Source: an uncultured Verrucomicrobiales bacterium (GTDB lineage: Bacteria > Verrucomicrobiota > Verrucomicrobiia > Verrucomicrobiales > Akkermansiaceae). Taken from it: 38,185 bases of DNA. Shown piece by piece: positions 1 to 9,272 of the stretch (positions within the stretch are counted from its first letter, which is position 1; each line of letters opens with the position of its first letter). The position numbers and the translations under genes were made by a program. The stretch is taken from the NCBI GenBank assembly GCA_937944055.1, contig CALDZJ010000047.1, positions 1-38,185 of the forward strand, given 5' to 3'. The notes under the pieces were generated by a model. That model did no database searches, was not told the DNA's origin, and saw only the letters and a list, made by a program, of their open reading frames with translations.

Positions 1-132
1 CTCCCCCAGCTCCAACAAGCGATGTCAGACTGCCTCGATGCCGACAAGGCCCTCGTCACCTCCAGTCAAGACCCCCGCATGGTCCTCCATAAGCTCATTA
101 TCAAGCTTTGCGATGGCCAGCGCGCCGCTTAG
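1..132 (+). CDS. holA: DNA polymerase III delta subunit, C-terminal end (partial)
   Basis: An open frame enters from the left edge in frame 1 and stops at the TAG at 130-132, giving 43 residues. The tail contains LQQAMSDCLDADKAL followed by DPRMVLHKLIIKLC. That pattern (a helix with an ALxxxDxxLK-like core, a DPR, then a leucine-rich helix ending in Cys) resembles the C-terminal oligomerisation domain of HolA, the clamp-loader delta subunit. The codons look like real coding sequence and the frame has no start in the window. The gene converges on the minus-strand CotH gene, whose stop lies 12 bp away. Only the tail is visible, so the family call is tentative. Confidence 0.55.
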   Translation, partial: LPQLQQAMSDCLDADKALVTSSQDPRMVLHKLIIKLCDGQRAA

Positions 133-143
133 AAGAAAGCACC

Positions 144-3100
144 CTACTGCTCCACCACCCTGAGACGGAGGTATTGCTCATCTTCTGATTCACCCACTGG
201 GAGAGGATGGCGGAAGCGAGCCGTGATGCTCCCATCCGGATGAGTCACCTCTGGCAAAACCGGCACTCCACCTGCTCCCCACGATCGTAAATCATCACTC
301 AGCTCAGCAGAGAAATTCACAGCTCGGAGCCCCGCCGTGCGAGTATAACTCAGCGTCAGATAATTCTGTCCGTTCAAGTTCTCCACCTTTCCCGTGATTG
401 CGAGAGGCATGCTCCCACGGTCCCTCGGGAGTGAACCCAGCGCGAATTCGATAAAGTTCGTCCACCCATCGCCATCTGGATCCGCATCTGGGCCGGAGAT
501 TGAAGCATCAGCCAGCTCAGCCGCATTGAAGAACGAGTTCTGCCATCCCGCAAAATTCGCGATTCCGCCCGGCGTCCCTCCGACCAAGGCTGAAGCCACC
601 CAATTCGCCCCCACACCATGGTCGTCTTCCGAGTTATTGAGCACAATCGAGTGCCCATCAAGTTCATCTAAAACCGGCCAAGGTGCATTATTATCAAATT
701 CAAATTCATGAATAATGGCGTTTTCCTCCCCGATAATTCTTAGTGCCTCCCCCCCATCAGAGAGTCGGCCCTGATATTCGCCAGCAATCAAGGCATCGAA
801 GGATGACCCGTAACGGAAGCGGAAAGCCTCCAGATTCCCCACCAATATTACCACTCCTCCCGGAGGTAAAACTCGGATCGGCGACATCGCGAAATCGAAG
901 CTAATTCCATCCGTAAATCTCACCGCAGTGAGATCGACATTTGTCTGGCTGTAGTTCTCTAAACGGAGGAACTCAAAGAGATCCCCATCATCGAACCCTG
1001 CCAGCATCTCATCTACCGTAGAAGCTGAAGGATCGTATAGAAACTCCGCAATCGCGAGGTTCTCACTCGTGGCAGGCACGGAATCCACCGTGAACTCCGC
1101 CTCGGTCAGAGCACTCCATTCCCCCTCATTAAAACTACGCGCCCGGATCGTGACCGGCTCTGTAATCATGATCGGCAAATTAGCGGGGTCCACTTGGAGG
1201 CCAGAAAGCTGAAGATCCATCACCATATCACTGCTGCCAGGGTTATTATGCAACTCCACCGCAATCAGGTTCGTCCCACTTACCAAGAGTGCCGGGTCAA
1301 TCTCAAAGGTGGTATAATCCCCCTCATTCCCATCACTACTATCAGAAGTCGGGAAGGTGTCATAGACCGCATCATCAGGCACATTGGACTCTCGTAAAAC
1401 CTCCACCCCATTCAGATAAACCACCATTCCCGCATCAGATAAAATGGTCACATTAAGGCCCAGAAACGAATCTGGACTATCGATTTCGAATCTTCTCCGG
1501 AAATAAGTTGTCGGCTGGCGAGGAGCTTCCTGATTCACCAGAGTGGCAATGGGAATGAGGCTTTGCCCATCTCGGATCGTGCCGAAGCCTAAGGGAGCAG
1601 GCCCAGACCCCCACGCCAAATCGTCAAATCCGAGCAAGCGCCAAGCCGTCCCTAAATCACCATCCACCGCATTATGCCGCCAGACTGACTCCAACGGAAT
1701 CTGAGTCACCTCCATCAAGGAACCCGGCTGAGAAATCGCGTTCGGATTCGGCGCCCCCCCCAGCAGACGAGGGTCAGAACCATCCGTCGTGTAATAAACT
1801 AAACCCTCCTCATTAGTGACTAAAAGAGGGTGATTTTCTGGCACCACTCCGCCGAATTCGCTGAGCTCAGGCGGCGTGATATCTGGCCAAAGATCATTAT
1901 CTGCGAAGTCCTCACGCACCGGTCCTAGAAGATAGCGGCGACGCCCGCTCGAGGGACTAACCCACGCGGCCACCTTAGAAGTCTGCACCGCTTGGTTTCC
2001 AATCACCCGGAGAAGGTCTGAGAACTCACCCACCAAGCCATCAAAACGCCGGCGAAGATGAGAATCATTTCCCCCACGGTCATCTAAGACCCCACCGTTA
2101 AAAAGGTGCTTATGGATCCGGTCCGCAAAGATCAGGCGGAACTCTTCCCAACGGTTCAGCCCTCTCCAAAGATCACGCATCTCCCCCTCGCGGCCGGTCC
2201 GGCCAGAGTTTCCGCTCACCGTGCCGATGATATACGTCCGGATCATCTCCTGAGAAACGGGGCGATCTCCCCGGTTATTCAGAGCTCCCTCAGCATCCCA
2301 AACGTAAAGACGGTATTTCCCCTGCTCACTCCGCTCGCGGGCGGCCACCCAATTATTATGAGGCCAGTCCCAAGTCGCAGAATAAATATTAAGGAGATAA
2401 TAGTCCGCCATATTTTCAACATCAGCGACTTCTAACACCCGCTCCCAGTTCGCACTCGTGACCGTGGCATTCAAGCGGTTGATCATATCATCCCAAGCGA
2501 CCATGTCTCCCTCAGCCACGTTATCCGCACCCTCGAATTGTAAAACATCCCACTGCGCATCGTCATCCTCACTATGGAGGGAGCGGAAAAAAGGCTCACG
2601 CAAGCGCTCCACCATATTATAGTAGCCCTTCAGTTCCGCATTTACGTAAAGGCTATTGATCACGCCAAGACTTGCGGGGTTCCCCATGTCATGACTTAAG
2701 CGGCGAATCAGCTCATCCACCACGAAGGGGTTATTAATATCATTTTTTCCTGCTCGGATCCGGAAGCGCTCATAACGGCTAAAATTGCGCTCCGGCCCAT
2801 TCAGCGGGAGGTCCGCAGAAGGGTTTCCGTAGTCATCGCGGAAGTAGAGATTAAAAGAGGGCTTCTCTACTGATGAGCTCCTCCACGGAGAAAGCTGAGT
2901 CTGCGTGAGCTCCATCCGCGGGCGCGAGAAACTGCTCGCCGCCACCCTGATTCCTACATCACTGCGGAAACCCACGCTCCCATCAGGAAAATAAAACTCA
3001 GCATGAATCGGCCGCTCATAGGCTCGGCCTCGGTTGATCACATTATTGTAATCGCCAAAGCCAGTAGCGGTCCACGCATTGTTCACGTATTGCCCACCAT

Positions 3101-4547
3101 CCAGAGCCATCACTCCGAAGGGATCATAAAGCGAGCGCTCAGGATCACCTGCATAAATGAGCGTAGGGCTCGTCCGGAGGCGGGAATCTTGGCCAATCAG
3201 GAAAGTGTGTGTCCTCGTCCGTGATGGCAGCGCCCCCTCTAGGAATGCGCGCGCGCGGATGACGTGGCCTTTGATCGTCGAGACCCGCGCCAACTGCAGC
3301 GGGCCGGTGTATTCACTCCCATTTTCAAGAGTCGGCTCCGTCCCATCAGTCGTGATGCGGATCATCGCCCCCGGGGTCTGTGAGCTGATACTTACCGTGA
3401 GGGCACTGTCATAGAAGCCTCCTTTTTGATCAAAGTCTGGGCGATCCACTCGATCAACCAAGCTCTCAGCATCATTCGCTCGGCCCGGAGTCGGAATGGC
3501 AAAATACCTCTCCTCTCCTGACTCATCAAACCCATAACTAAAGCCCACATACTGAGTCGGGTATTCCGGAGTAAAACCAGACACCATCGTCCCCGAGGAA
3601 TCAAAAAGAGCGAGGTAATCTCCGCTTCCAGAGAGCCTGAAATTCGCATGGAGATAGGTCGCTCCCGTGATCGCCTCATCCGGATTATCCGCCAAAATTA
3701 CTAAAAACCCACCCGCCGGAATGCTCGTCCCGCTGGGCAAGGGCCACTTCGAAAGCACCGTAGGATCATCGCTCAAAGTCCAGCCCGTTAAGTCCACCGC
3801 CTCACTCCCCGAATTATGCAGCTCGATCCAATCTGAAGGATCTTCTGCCGGAAGACTCGGCTCCACGAGGCCTGCCGTGATTTCTCGCAAGCCCGGGAGA
3901 TAAGAGAGTGATGACCCCGCGCCGAAAAGCACCGGATCAGCTCCCGTTGGCCGATCGATCCGTAAGGACATATCGAGACGCATCGACCCATTCAGAGTGC
4001 TATTATTAACCTGCACTGCCAGAACATTAACGCCTTCACTCAGGATGGAAGATGCCAGCCCCAGAGTGACTTGTTCCGTTGCCGTGCCCAAGGGACTAGT
4101 CCGGTAAGCGAGTTGGTCATGGTAGATGTGAGCCTTAGCCTCACCCATGTTTCGGCGAGCCACCTCGACTCCATTTAACCACGCGATAAACCCATCATTG
4201 TAATTAATCGTTAAAACCAAAGGAGCACTACTCCCAGCCTCACTCCCGCTCGCCTCGAAGGTCTTACGCGTATAAAAAGAGGGCGAGACATTACTCAGCT
4301 CCGGCCCGAGATTCGTAGAGATCGAACCAAGCGAGAAGCCGATGGGCATCCGCCCCGCTCTCCAAGCACTCTCATCAAAACCCAATGACCACCAAGCCGG
4401 CCCAGCACCCGCAAAGGCTTGATCATTCGCATCCCAGCGTAGGGTGCGCGGCGCATGCGTCGTGGAAATCTCATTAATGACCACCTCAGCTGCTAAAATC
4501 ACAGGGAAAATTGCCCCACAAAAAATGCCGATTTTGAAATTCATCAT
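144..4547 (-). CDS. Secreted lamin-tail / CotH-family surface protein
   Basis: A predicted exported protein of about 1467 residues. I start it at the ATG-ATG pair at 4542-4547, because a signal peptide (MNFKIGIFCGAIFPVILAAE) follows at once; the longer upstream frame is not signal-like. Domains in order: a galactose-binding-like beta-sandwich (about 30-200), a lamin-tail domain (about 235-345, with DWIELHNSG and a TGWTLSDD strand), a chitobiase-C/Fn3-like module (about 375-450, with TTDGTEPT), a CotH-like domain (about 520-800, with NLYFRDDYGN and YNMVERLREPF), a second chitobiase-C-like stretch (YYTTDGSDPR), a second copy of the galactose-binding module, a second lamin-tail domain, a DPDGDGWTNFIEFALG linker and a terminal beta domain ending LRLRVVEQ. 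CotH domains are atypical protein kinases in spore-coat biology; their role in secreted Verrucomicrobia proteins is unknown. Likely cell-surface or extracellular. It has the same architecture as the protein at 27733-31563. Confidence 0.88.
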   Translation of the reverse strand: MMNFKIGIFCGAIFPVILAAEVVINEISTTHAPRTLRWDANDQAFAGAGPAWWSLGFDESAWRAGRMPIGFSLGSISTNLGPELSNVSPSFYTRKTFEASGSEAGSSAPLVLTINYNDGFIAWLNGVEVARRNMGEAKAHIYHDQLAYRTSPLGTATEQVTLGLASSILSEGVNVLAVQVNNSTLNGSMRLDMSLRIDRPTGADPVLFGAGSSLSYLPGLREITAGLVEPSLPAEDPSDWIELHNSGSEAVDLTGWTLSDDPTVLSKWPLPSGTSIPAGGFLVILADNPDEAITGATYLHANFRLSGSGDYLALFDSSGTMVSGFTPEYPTQYVGFSYGFDESGEERYFAIPTPGRANDAESLVDRVDRPDFDQKGGFYDSALTVSISSQTPGAMIRITTDGTEPTLENGSEYTGPLQLARVSTIKGHVIRARAFLEGALPSRTRTHTFLIGQDSRLRTSPTLIYAGDPERSLYDPFGVMALDGGQYVNNAWTATGFGDYNNVINRGRAYERPIHAEFYFPDGSVGFRSDVGIRVAASSFSRPRMELTQTQLSPWRSSSVEKPSFNLYFRDDYGNPSADLPLNGPERNFSRYERFRIRAGKNDINNPFVVDELIRRLSHDMGNPASLGVINSLYVNAELKGYYNMVERLREPFFRSLHSEDDDAQWDVLQFEGADNVAEGDMVAWDDMINRLNATVTSANWERVLEVADVENMADYYLLNIYSATWDWPHNNWVAARERSEQGKYRLYVWDAEGALNNRGDRPVSQEMIRTYIIGTVSGNSGRTGREGEMRDLWRGLNRWEEFRLIFADRIHKHLFNGGVLDDRGGNDSHLRRRFDGLVGEFSDLLRVIGNQAVQTSKVAAWVSPSSGRRRYLLGPVREDFADNDLWPDITPPELSEFGGVVPENHPLLVTNEEGLVYYTTDGSDPRLLGGAPNPNAISQPGSLMEVTQIPLESVWRHNAVDGDLGTAWRLLGFDDLAWGSGPAPLGFGTIRDGQSLIPIATLVNQEAPRQPTTYFRRRFEIDSPDSFLGLNVTILSDAGMVVYLNGVEVLRESNVPDDAVYDTFPTSDSSDGNEGDYTTFEIDPALLVSGTNLIAVELHNNPGSSDMVMDLQLSGLQVDPANLPIMITEPVTIRARSFNEGEWSALTEAEFTVDSVPATSENLAIAEFLYDPSASTVDEMLAGFDDGDLFEFLRLENYSQTNVDLTAVRFTDGISFDFAMSPIRVLPPGGVVILVGNLEAFRFRYGSSFDALIAGEYQGRLSDGGEALRIIGEENAIIHEFEFDNNAPWPVLDELDGHSIVLNNSEDDHGVGANWVASALVGGTPGGIANFAGWQNSFFNAAELADASISGPDADPDGDGWTNFIEFALGSLPRDRGSMPLAITGKVENLNGQNYLTLSYTRTAGLRAVNFSAELSDDLRSWGAGGVPVLPEVTHPDGSITARFRHPLPVGESEDEQYLRLRVVEQ

Positions 4548-4622
4548 ACAACTATGGCGCAGATCGGAAGCCCCTGCACACAAAAAATCCGTGATCTTTC
4601 ACACGTTTCTTCAGAAAACCCC

Positions 4623-4646
4623 AAAAAAAGACAGGGAGCTTCTCCC
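4623..4646 (-). terminator. Probable rho-independent terminator
   Basis: On the minus strand a GGGAG-AAG-CTCCC hairpin (plus-strand 4634-4646) is followed by TGTC and seven T residues (plus-strand A run at 4623-4629). It lies about 90 nt past the stop of the lipoprotein gene at 4733-5821 and upstream of the CotH gene. It would separate the two transcripts. The stem is only five pairs, so strength is uncertain. Confidence 0.5.
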
Positions 4647-4732
4647 GCCCACCCCATAGTAAGCACCCCCTGATCAAACGCAGCCTGCTCGCGAACTCGC
4701 CCAGAAAAAAACCACGCCCCACGCCCCACACC

Positions 4733-5821
4733 TTACTCAGACCGCGAACCCTGATTTTGGTAGGCCATTTTTTGGCGAATGATGCTCTCCACCTTAGCCC
4801 GCTGCTCAAGATCATGGATCACTCCCGTAGCCTCCAGAGCATCATCAGGATATTTGTCAGAAAGTGCATAAATAAACTCCATCACCACCTTATCGTAGCG
4901 ATATTCCTGCTGCCTTTTCAGCATCTCCATCATGTATTGCGCATTCGGACCACCCTCCGCCATGATTTGCTCGGAATTACGCCGCTCAGTTTCTGAAGGT
5001 TTCGCCAGTAACTCAAAGGTCCCCTCCTCCGAGAGCCACTGCGTGCCCACCTCAGGATTCGCCCGTCCCAGCTCCGCAAAGGCCCTCTCCACAAGTGAAT
5101 TTGCATACAAGCCAGACGGCATCTCCTCAATAACCATTCGTAGCGTCTCAGTATCACGCTTTGCAAGCACCTCGCCAAAAACAGGGAGGAATTTCTGAAA
5201 ATCTTCATCGCTCAGGCGCTCCGTGAACGCCGCCCTTAATCGAGTGAAATCCTCTTCCCCCATTCGATGCTCCTGCAAAGCGAGCGCCTCTAAGCTTTGC
5301 CCTACGATTTCTGGATCCGTAAAAGTCGCCACGAAGTCTAGCCTTAGCGCTGCTCCCTTAGAATCCTTCGGGAATTCCATCGCCGCCCTCACCAGATGGT
5401 GCAGGTAAGGACCTTTACCCTCCTCAGCGCTGAACTCCAGCAGCGCCTCACGCAAAAGATCAGGACTCTCCATGAACCACTTGCCCGCCATCTCATTGAG
5501 CACCTCTTGCGCGTAGCTCTGAAAACTGACCGCATCCACCAAAAAACGCACAGCCAAGCCCAGATCCTCTTCAGCTAAGTCCAGCGCGCGTGCACGCAGC
5601 TCGTTCTTCACGTCCTCTCGAGCCAGGCCCGCCAGCCGCTCCAGATCCAAAGAGAAATTTTTCAACCGCTCCTCCCCAGAAATCACAACTCTCGAGGACG
5701 CCCCTCCCCTGCGTTCACTCTGCGCAGAATGAGGCGGCTTTTGTGACTCCGAGTCATCCCCCTTACAAGCCACTAGAAACAGCGTGAGCGCTAAGCTCGC
5801 TCGAAGCAGATTTTTTTGCAT
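4733..5821 (-). CDS. Helical-repeat lipoprotein, function unknown
   Basis: 362 residues. The N-terminus is a lipoprotein signal peptide with lipobox LVAC at residues 16-19 (acylated Cys19), followed by a charged Ser-rich linker to about residue 45. The rest is almost entirely alpha-helical and acidic, with repeated A/L-rich helix pairs such as ARALDLAEEDLGLAVRFLVD and FAELGRANPEVGTQWLSEEG. This suggests a HEAT/TPR-like solenoid, though no named repeat is clear. Its ATG overlaps the stop of the upstream gene in a TAATG arrangement, so the two are probably translationally coupled. Probably a membrane-tethered periplasmic protein-binding scaffold; that is inference. Confidence 0.85.
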   Translation of the reverse strand: MQKNLLRASLALTLFLVACKGDDSESQKPPHSAQSERRGGASSRVVISGEERLKNFSLDLERLAGLAREDVKNELRARALDLAEEDLGLAVRFLVDAVSFQSYAQEVLNEMAGKWFMESPDLLREALLEFSAEEGKGPYLHHLVRAAMEFPKDSKGAALRLDFVATFTDPEIVGQSLEALALQEHRMGEEDFTRLRAAFTERLSDEDFQKFLPVFGEVLAKRDTETLRMVIEEMPSGLYANSLVERAFAELGRANPEVGTQWLSEEGTFELLAKPSETERRNSEQIMAEGGPNAQYMMEMLKRQQEYRYDKVVMEFIYALSDKYPDDALEATGVIHDLEQRAKVESIIRQKMAYQNQGSRSE

Positions 5822-6567
5822 TACTCAGGCTGTGCTCCATGGTTTGCGTGATTCCCGCTTGATCCCTCTAAGCGACAATGAGCACAAGGTAAGGCACGGC
5901 TTTGAGCACCCGCATCATAATCCTTCACGATCACCCTTCCCTCACCCCAGCCTTCATACTGCACCGCGAAATTTTGCTTAGGAAAACTGATCAACCCACT
6001 ATCGGCATCCCGATAGTAACTCACCACCGCAAAGGCCTCAGGGTGGCCCTCGATCGAGCCATGAATCGCCCCACTATTCTCAGAGAGAATCGTAGTCTGA
6101 TCATGATTAATGAGGAAAGTCGCCGTCTCGCCATCGAACAATGGCACCTCGAAGCTCTCGACCAAATCACCTCCCATGATTCGCTTCGCAACATCTCGGA
6201 AAGACTGCTCCCGCTCCACAATCTCACGGCGCTTCACCCACTGATTCTCCTCAATGAGACGACGAGTCTCAAAGGGATGACGTGAAATAATATCAATTAA
6301 GGCCGCCGTACCCTCCGCATCTTCACGCTTTGACTTTGTCAAAGTAGGCATCTCAGCCGGCGCCTCCTTCACTGGAGTATCGATATGTTTGTCGTAAAAT
6401 TCCAGATCCCTCTGCGTAGCCTCAGAAACCTTGGCGGGAGCCTTGCTAAGCTCGGCAGAAGATAACGTAGAAACCTCCGCGCTCTCCTCTTTATTGCTTC
6501 GCGTGGCAATCGTCACGATCGCAATGAGGATTAAAATACTTAGAACAAATGGAATTTTTTTTCTCAT
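5821..6567 (-). CDS. Membrane-anchored propeptide-like protein, function unknown
   Basis: 248 residues. Residues 1-22 (MRKKIPFVLSILILIAIVTI) form one hydrophobic segment, either an uncleaved anchor or a signal peptide. A helical region follows (about 40-140). The C-terminal half is a beta-rich module with FEVPLFDGETATF, GAIHGSIEGHPEAFAV and SYYRDADSGLISF. That pattern (a strand, a G-x2-G-x2-EGHP turn, then a glycine-rich strand) is reminiscent of the propeptide region of secreted zincin metallopeptidases in PVC bacteria, but no HExxH domain follows. The tail has PCAHC (CxxC) and ends in a His/Gly-rich stretch. The stop overlaps the next gene's ATG (TAATG). No Shine-Dalgarno sequence is evident. 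Function unknown; the propeptide comparison is from memory. Confidence 0.78.
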   Translation of the reverse strand: MRKKIPFVLSILILIAIVTIATRSNKEESAEVSTLSSAELSKAPAKVSEATQRDLEFYDKHIDTPVKEAPAEMPTLTKSKREDAEGTAALIDIISRHPFETRRLIEENQWVKRREIVEREQSFRDVAKRIMGGDLVESFEVPLFDGETATFLINHDQTTILSENSGAIHGSIEGHPEAFAVVSYYRDADSGLISFPKQNFAVQYEGWGEGRVIVKDYDAGAQSRALPCAHCRLEGSSGNHANHGAQPE

Positions 6568-6582
6568 GGAATGTTACTTTAA

Positions 6583-6598
6583 TGCTGATCAATCAGCA
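6583..6598. promoter_or_regulatory. Perfect palindrome upstream of 6567 gene (candidate operator)
   Basis: TGCTGATCAATCAGCA is a perfect 7-bp inverted repeat with a 2-bp spacer. It lies 16 bp upstream of the ATG of the gene at 5821-6567. Its symmetry, length and position fit a dimeric repressor site or a short leader hairpin. No matching regulator gene is nearby, so the role is inferred only from position. Confidence 0.4.
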
Positions 6599-6693
6599 GA
6601 ATCAAAGCACCACTCACACAGCACCAAAAAACCGCTAAACGTTCATCCAAGCATTTCATCCTCCCGTGTAAAGAAGCTTCTCCACCCGCCTAA

Positions 6694-6746
6694 CCTCTTC
6701 GCGCCCAATTCACCTCCTCTTCGCGCTCTCTCCGCGCCCTCTTCGC
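6694..6746. repeat. Short degenerate CCTCTTCGCG repeats
   Basis: CCTCTTCGC occurs three times in the gene-free strip between 6567 and 6823 (from 6694, 6716 and 6738), with related CTCTCCGCG between copies. The strip has no convincing gene. It looks like simple-sequence spacer. Confidence 0.45.
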
Positions 6747-6822
6747 CTCAAAGCCCCATCATTCCCTTAAACCACTCACAAACAAGCCCCCCCAAAATCT
6801 GAATGACAACTCTCAAAAAAAA

Positions 6823-8031
6823 TTACGCCAACAACAAACCAGCAAGCGCAGCACTCATGAGATTCGCCAAAGTCGCCGCGAACACCGCCCTCAACCCCAA
6901 GCGAGCAATCTCAGCACGCCGACTCGGCGCCATCACCCCTAAACCACCCAGCAAAATCGCAATCGAGGATAAATTCGCAAAGCCACAGAGAGCAAAAGTC
7001 ACAATGCCCCGCGTCTTCACACTCAGACCCTCCTTCAACTCACGAAACTCCCCAAAAGCCACGAACTCATTGAGAATTAATTTTTGCCCCACAAGCGAGC
7101 CCGCCGCTTGCACCTCAGCACCAGTGACCCCGATCAGATATGCCACCGGAGCAAAAACCCAACCCAGCACCTTCTGCAGACTAAAATCATCATCACCCCA
7201 CCAAGCCCCCAGCTCGCCAAGCAGCAAATTAGCCACCGCAATCAAACCAATAAAAGCTAACAACATCGCCCCCACATTCAGCGCTAATTTCAGACCACTC
7301 GCCGCACCTAAAGCAGCAGCATCGATCACATTCACCGGAGCCTCCTCCCCCTCCGCCAAACTCATCTTTACAGCCCCCATTTCCTCAGTCTCCGGCACCA
7401 GCAACTTAGCGAATAATAAGCCTCCCGGGGCCGCCATAAAACAAGCCGCGATCAAATGATCCATCCGCGCTCCCATCTGAGCATAACCCACCAAAACCGA
7501 CCCCGCAATACTCGCCAAACCTCCCACCATCACCGCAAAAAGCTCCGATCTCGTCATGCGAGGTAAATACGGACGAATCACCAAAGGAGCCTCCGTCTGA
7601 CCCACGAAAATATTCGCCGCCGCAGAAAAAGACTCCGCCTGACTCGTCCCCAGCACCCTCTGCAAAGCCCCCCCAACCACCCTGATGATCACCTGCATCA
7701 CCCGCAAATAATAAAGAACCGCAATCAAAGAAGAGAAAAAGATGATCACCGGCAAAACCCGAAAAGCAAAAATGAAACCCACCGAGGCACCAGGATTTGC
7801 AAGCTCACCAAACACAAAGTCAATCCCCTCATCCCCCGCATCTACCAACTTCTGCACGAGCTGCGTGAGAAACTCTAAGCCCCCCCTCCCCCAAGGAGTC
7901 GCCAGCACAATCACCGCAAAAACTAACTGAATCATAAAGGCCCCACCCACCGTCCGCCACGCAATCGCCTTACGATCCGTCGAACACAAATACCCCACAC
8001 CCAACAAAAGAATCACCCCGAATACTCCCAT
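6823..8031 (-). CDS. Concentrative nucleoside transporter (CNT/NupC family)
   Basis: 402 residues, a normal length for a bacterial CNT. The N-terminus ([20 protein letters not shown], then WRTVGG) matches the first helix and the conserved RKAIxWRTV loop of NupC. The centre has [16 protein letters not shown]-like sequence (seen as [12 protein letters not shown]), the CNT substrate-binding stretch. The signature G-x-K-x3-NEFVA is present as [12 protein letters not shown], and a glycine-rich segment follows ([17 protein letters not shown]). It should be an inner-membrane sodium- or proton-coupled nucleoside importer with about 8-10 membrane segments. It stands alone: the next gene on this strand starts 255 bp downstream and the prepilin gene upstream is divergent. 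Confidence 0.93.
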   Translation of the reverse strand: MGVFGVILLLGVGYLCSTDRKAIAWRTVGGAFMIQLVFAVIVLATPWGRGGLEFLTQLVQKLVDAGDEGIDFVFGELANPGASVGFIFAFRVLPVIIFFSSLIAVLYYLRVMQVIIRVVGGALQRVLGTSQAESFSAAANIFVGQTEAPLVIRPYLPRMTRSELFAVMVGGLASIAGSVLVGYAQMGARMDHLIAACFMAAPGGLLFAKLLVPETEEMGAVKMSLAEGEEAPVNVIDAAALGAASGLKLALNVGAMLLAFIGLIAVANLLLGELGAWWGDDDFSLQKVLGWVFAPVAYLIGVTGAEVQAAGSLVGQKLILNEFVAFGEFRELKEGLSVKTRGIVTFALCGFANLSSIAILLGGLGVMAPSRRAEIARLGLRAVFAATLANLMSAALAGLLLA

Positions 8032-8539
8032 CCCAAAACCCTAAACAATTTTACAAAAAAGCGCTAGCCCCAGCTTTCTATGCCCCCCTCACCTCACCCT
8101 CCCAGCACGATTAAAAGAACGACTCGCTCAAATTCTCCTTCCACCATGACCAGCTTCATCTACCACATTTTAAAAGGCGGACGAGTTGCGCGAACCCTTA
8201 TAGGCACCGTGAATCTTCTTTCTTAAGCTTCGCGTTATGTCGCTATGTCGAGGGCCCTATTCGTGAGTTTCTACTCCAGAGATTGGGCACTTCGCCGAGG
8301 GGAGGAAATCGGATGCTTTGGCACTGATGATGAGTCTTTGGCATCGGTGTTCTTTGCCTTAAAGATGAGCCCCTTATGGCAGGGGTGCTGCTTTGCTGAT
8401 CTTATGGCCTCATACTGGGGTCCTTTTTGCTTGCGGGGGTCAAAGCAGAGATTAGAGTTGTGTGACAGGATGCGCTTCGGCTCTTCCTTTCCATATAAAA
8501 CCGGAGGAATTTGCGTTCCTCCAAACCATAAACAAAATA
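8032..8539. other. Divergent intergenic region, no supported gene
   Basis: This 508-bp strip separates the minus-strand nucleoside transporter from the plus-strand prepilin gene, so it must hold both promoters. I see a TATAAA box at 8495-8500 without a clear -35 partner, and a leader hairpin at 8503-8522. A 26-codon frame at 8146-8226 (MTSFIYHILKGGRVAR...) has no supporting signal. The longer frames on both strands between 8245 and 8559 have unconvincing composition and overlap each other, so I do not call them genes. Confidence 0.5.
8503..8522 (+). promoter_or_regulatory. Leader hairpin sequestering a GGAGGA motif
   Basis: GGAGGAA (8503-8509), loop TTTGCG and TTCCTCC (8516-8522) form a perfect 7-bp stem. 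It lies 18 bp before the ATG of the prepilin gene. The only Shine-Dalgarno-like sequence near the gene is on its 5' arm, too far away to act directly. It may be a leader stem that stabilises the mRNA or tunes translation. Confidence 0.4.
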
Positions 8540-9241
8540 ATGAAACAGACAAAAACTAAGAAAATGAAGGGCTTCACTTTGGTGGAGCTTCTCGTGGTGA
8601 TCGCGATCATCGCGGTTCTTGCCGGGATCGCGACTCCGCTCATCCTCAGGGCACAAAAGGCCGGAGCACGGACTGAGGCACTGAATAACGCCAAGGCGAT
8701 CGCCGGTGGTCTCTCGATCTTTAAGACCGATCGCGGTGCCTATCCTTGCGGTTACACGCGTGAGCAATTGGAGAGCGAGGGCTTTGATAACCTTCCTCCC
8801 GGAACCGATGCGAATGCTTATCTTGCTCAGCTCATTACCACTGAGATCATCGACTCGGAGACCTATTTCTTCGCCTCTGGGGTGAAGGGTGCGGTGAAGG
8901 GTGACGATATCACTGGAACTTCTGATAAGCTTTTGGCGCGTGGTGAGAATGGTTTCTCTTACATCATGACTGAAGATGAGGAGGCTCTCTCCGATGTGAA
9001 AACTATCACTCCCCTCGTCATCGCCCCGATTAAGAGAGTGGGCGATAATCCTACCTTTGACGGGAACCCTTATGCTGACCAGTTCGTCTACGGCGCGGTC
9101 GATGGCTCTGGAAAGCTGGGCAAGATCGGTAAAGAGGGCCAAGCCATGTCCAAAGGGCGTGACAGCCTTTTTCAGACTGGAACAGATTCACTCTTCGGTG
9201 ATGAAATCCCAGTTATCAAGGCTCCAACCGGGATCAATTAG
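8540..9241 (+). CDS. Type IV prepilin / type II secretion pseudopilin-like protein
   Basis: 233 residues from the ATG at 8540. A second ATG at 8564, just before the KGFTLVE motif, is possible. The leader ends KMKG|FTLVELLVVIAIIAVLA, with prepilin peptidase cleavage after Gly11 and the conserved Glu at +5 (residue 16), followed by the hydrophobic N-terminal helix. The next part (KAGARTEALNNAKAIAGGLS then FKTDRGAYP) is typical of GspG-like pseudopilins, and the rest is a globular domain of about 150 residues. Verrucomicrobia often carry many such orphan prepilins. No assembly ATPase, platform or peptidase gene is nearby, so whether it serves secretion, a pilus or the cell surface is open. Confidence 0.92.
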   Translation: MKQTKTKKMKGFTLVELLVVIAIIAVLAGIATPLILRAQKAGARTEALNNAKAIAGGLSIFKTDRGAYPCGYTREQLESEGFDNLPPGTDANAYLAQLITTEIIDSETYFFASGVKGAVKGDDITGTSDKLLARGENGFSYIMTEDEEALSDVKTITPLVIAPIKRVGDNPTFDGNPYADQFVYGAVDGSGKLGKIGKEGQAMSKGRDSLFQTGTDSLFGDEIPVIKAPTGIN

Positions 9242-9272
9242 ACTCGCAACGACTCAATCTTAAATTTCGAAC

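Noticed and set aside
6803-7459. Plus-strand frame of 218 codons
   Set aside because: It is the reverse-strand shadow of the nucleoside transporter gene, with Lys/Ala/Pro/Ser-rich composition and no family features.
8245-8559. Plus-strand 104-codon frame and overlapping minus-strand 93-codon and 246-codon frames
   Set aside because: They overlap each other and the prepilin leader, have no signal or motif, and have odd Cys/Trp- or Arg-rich composition.
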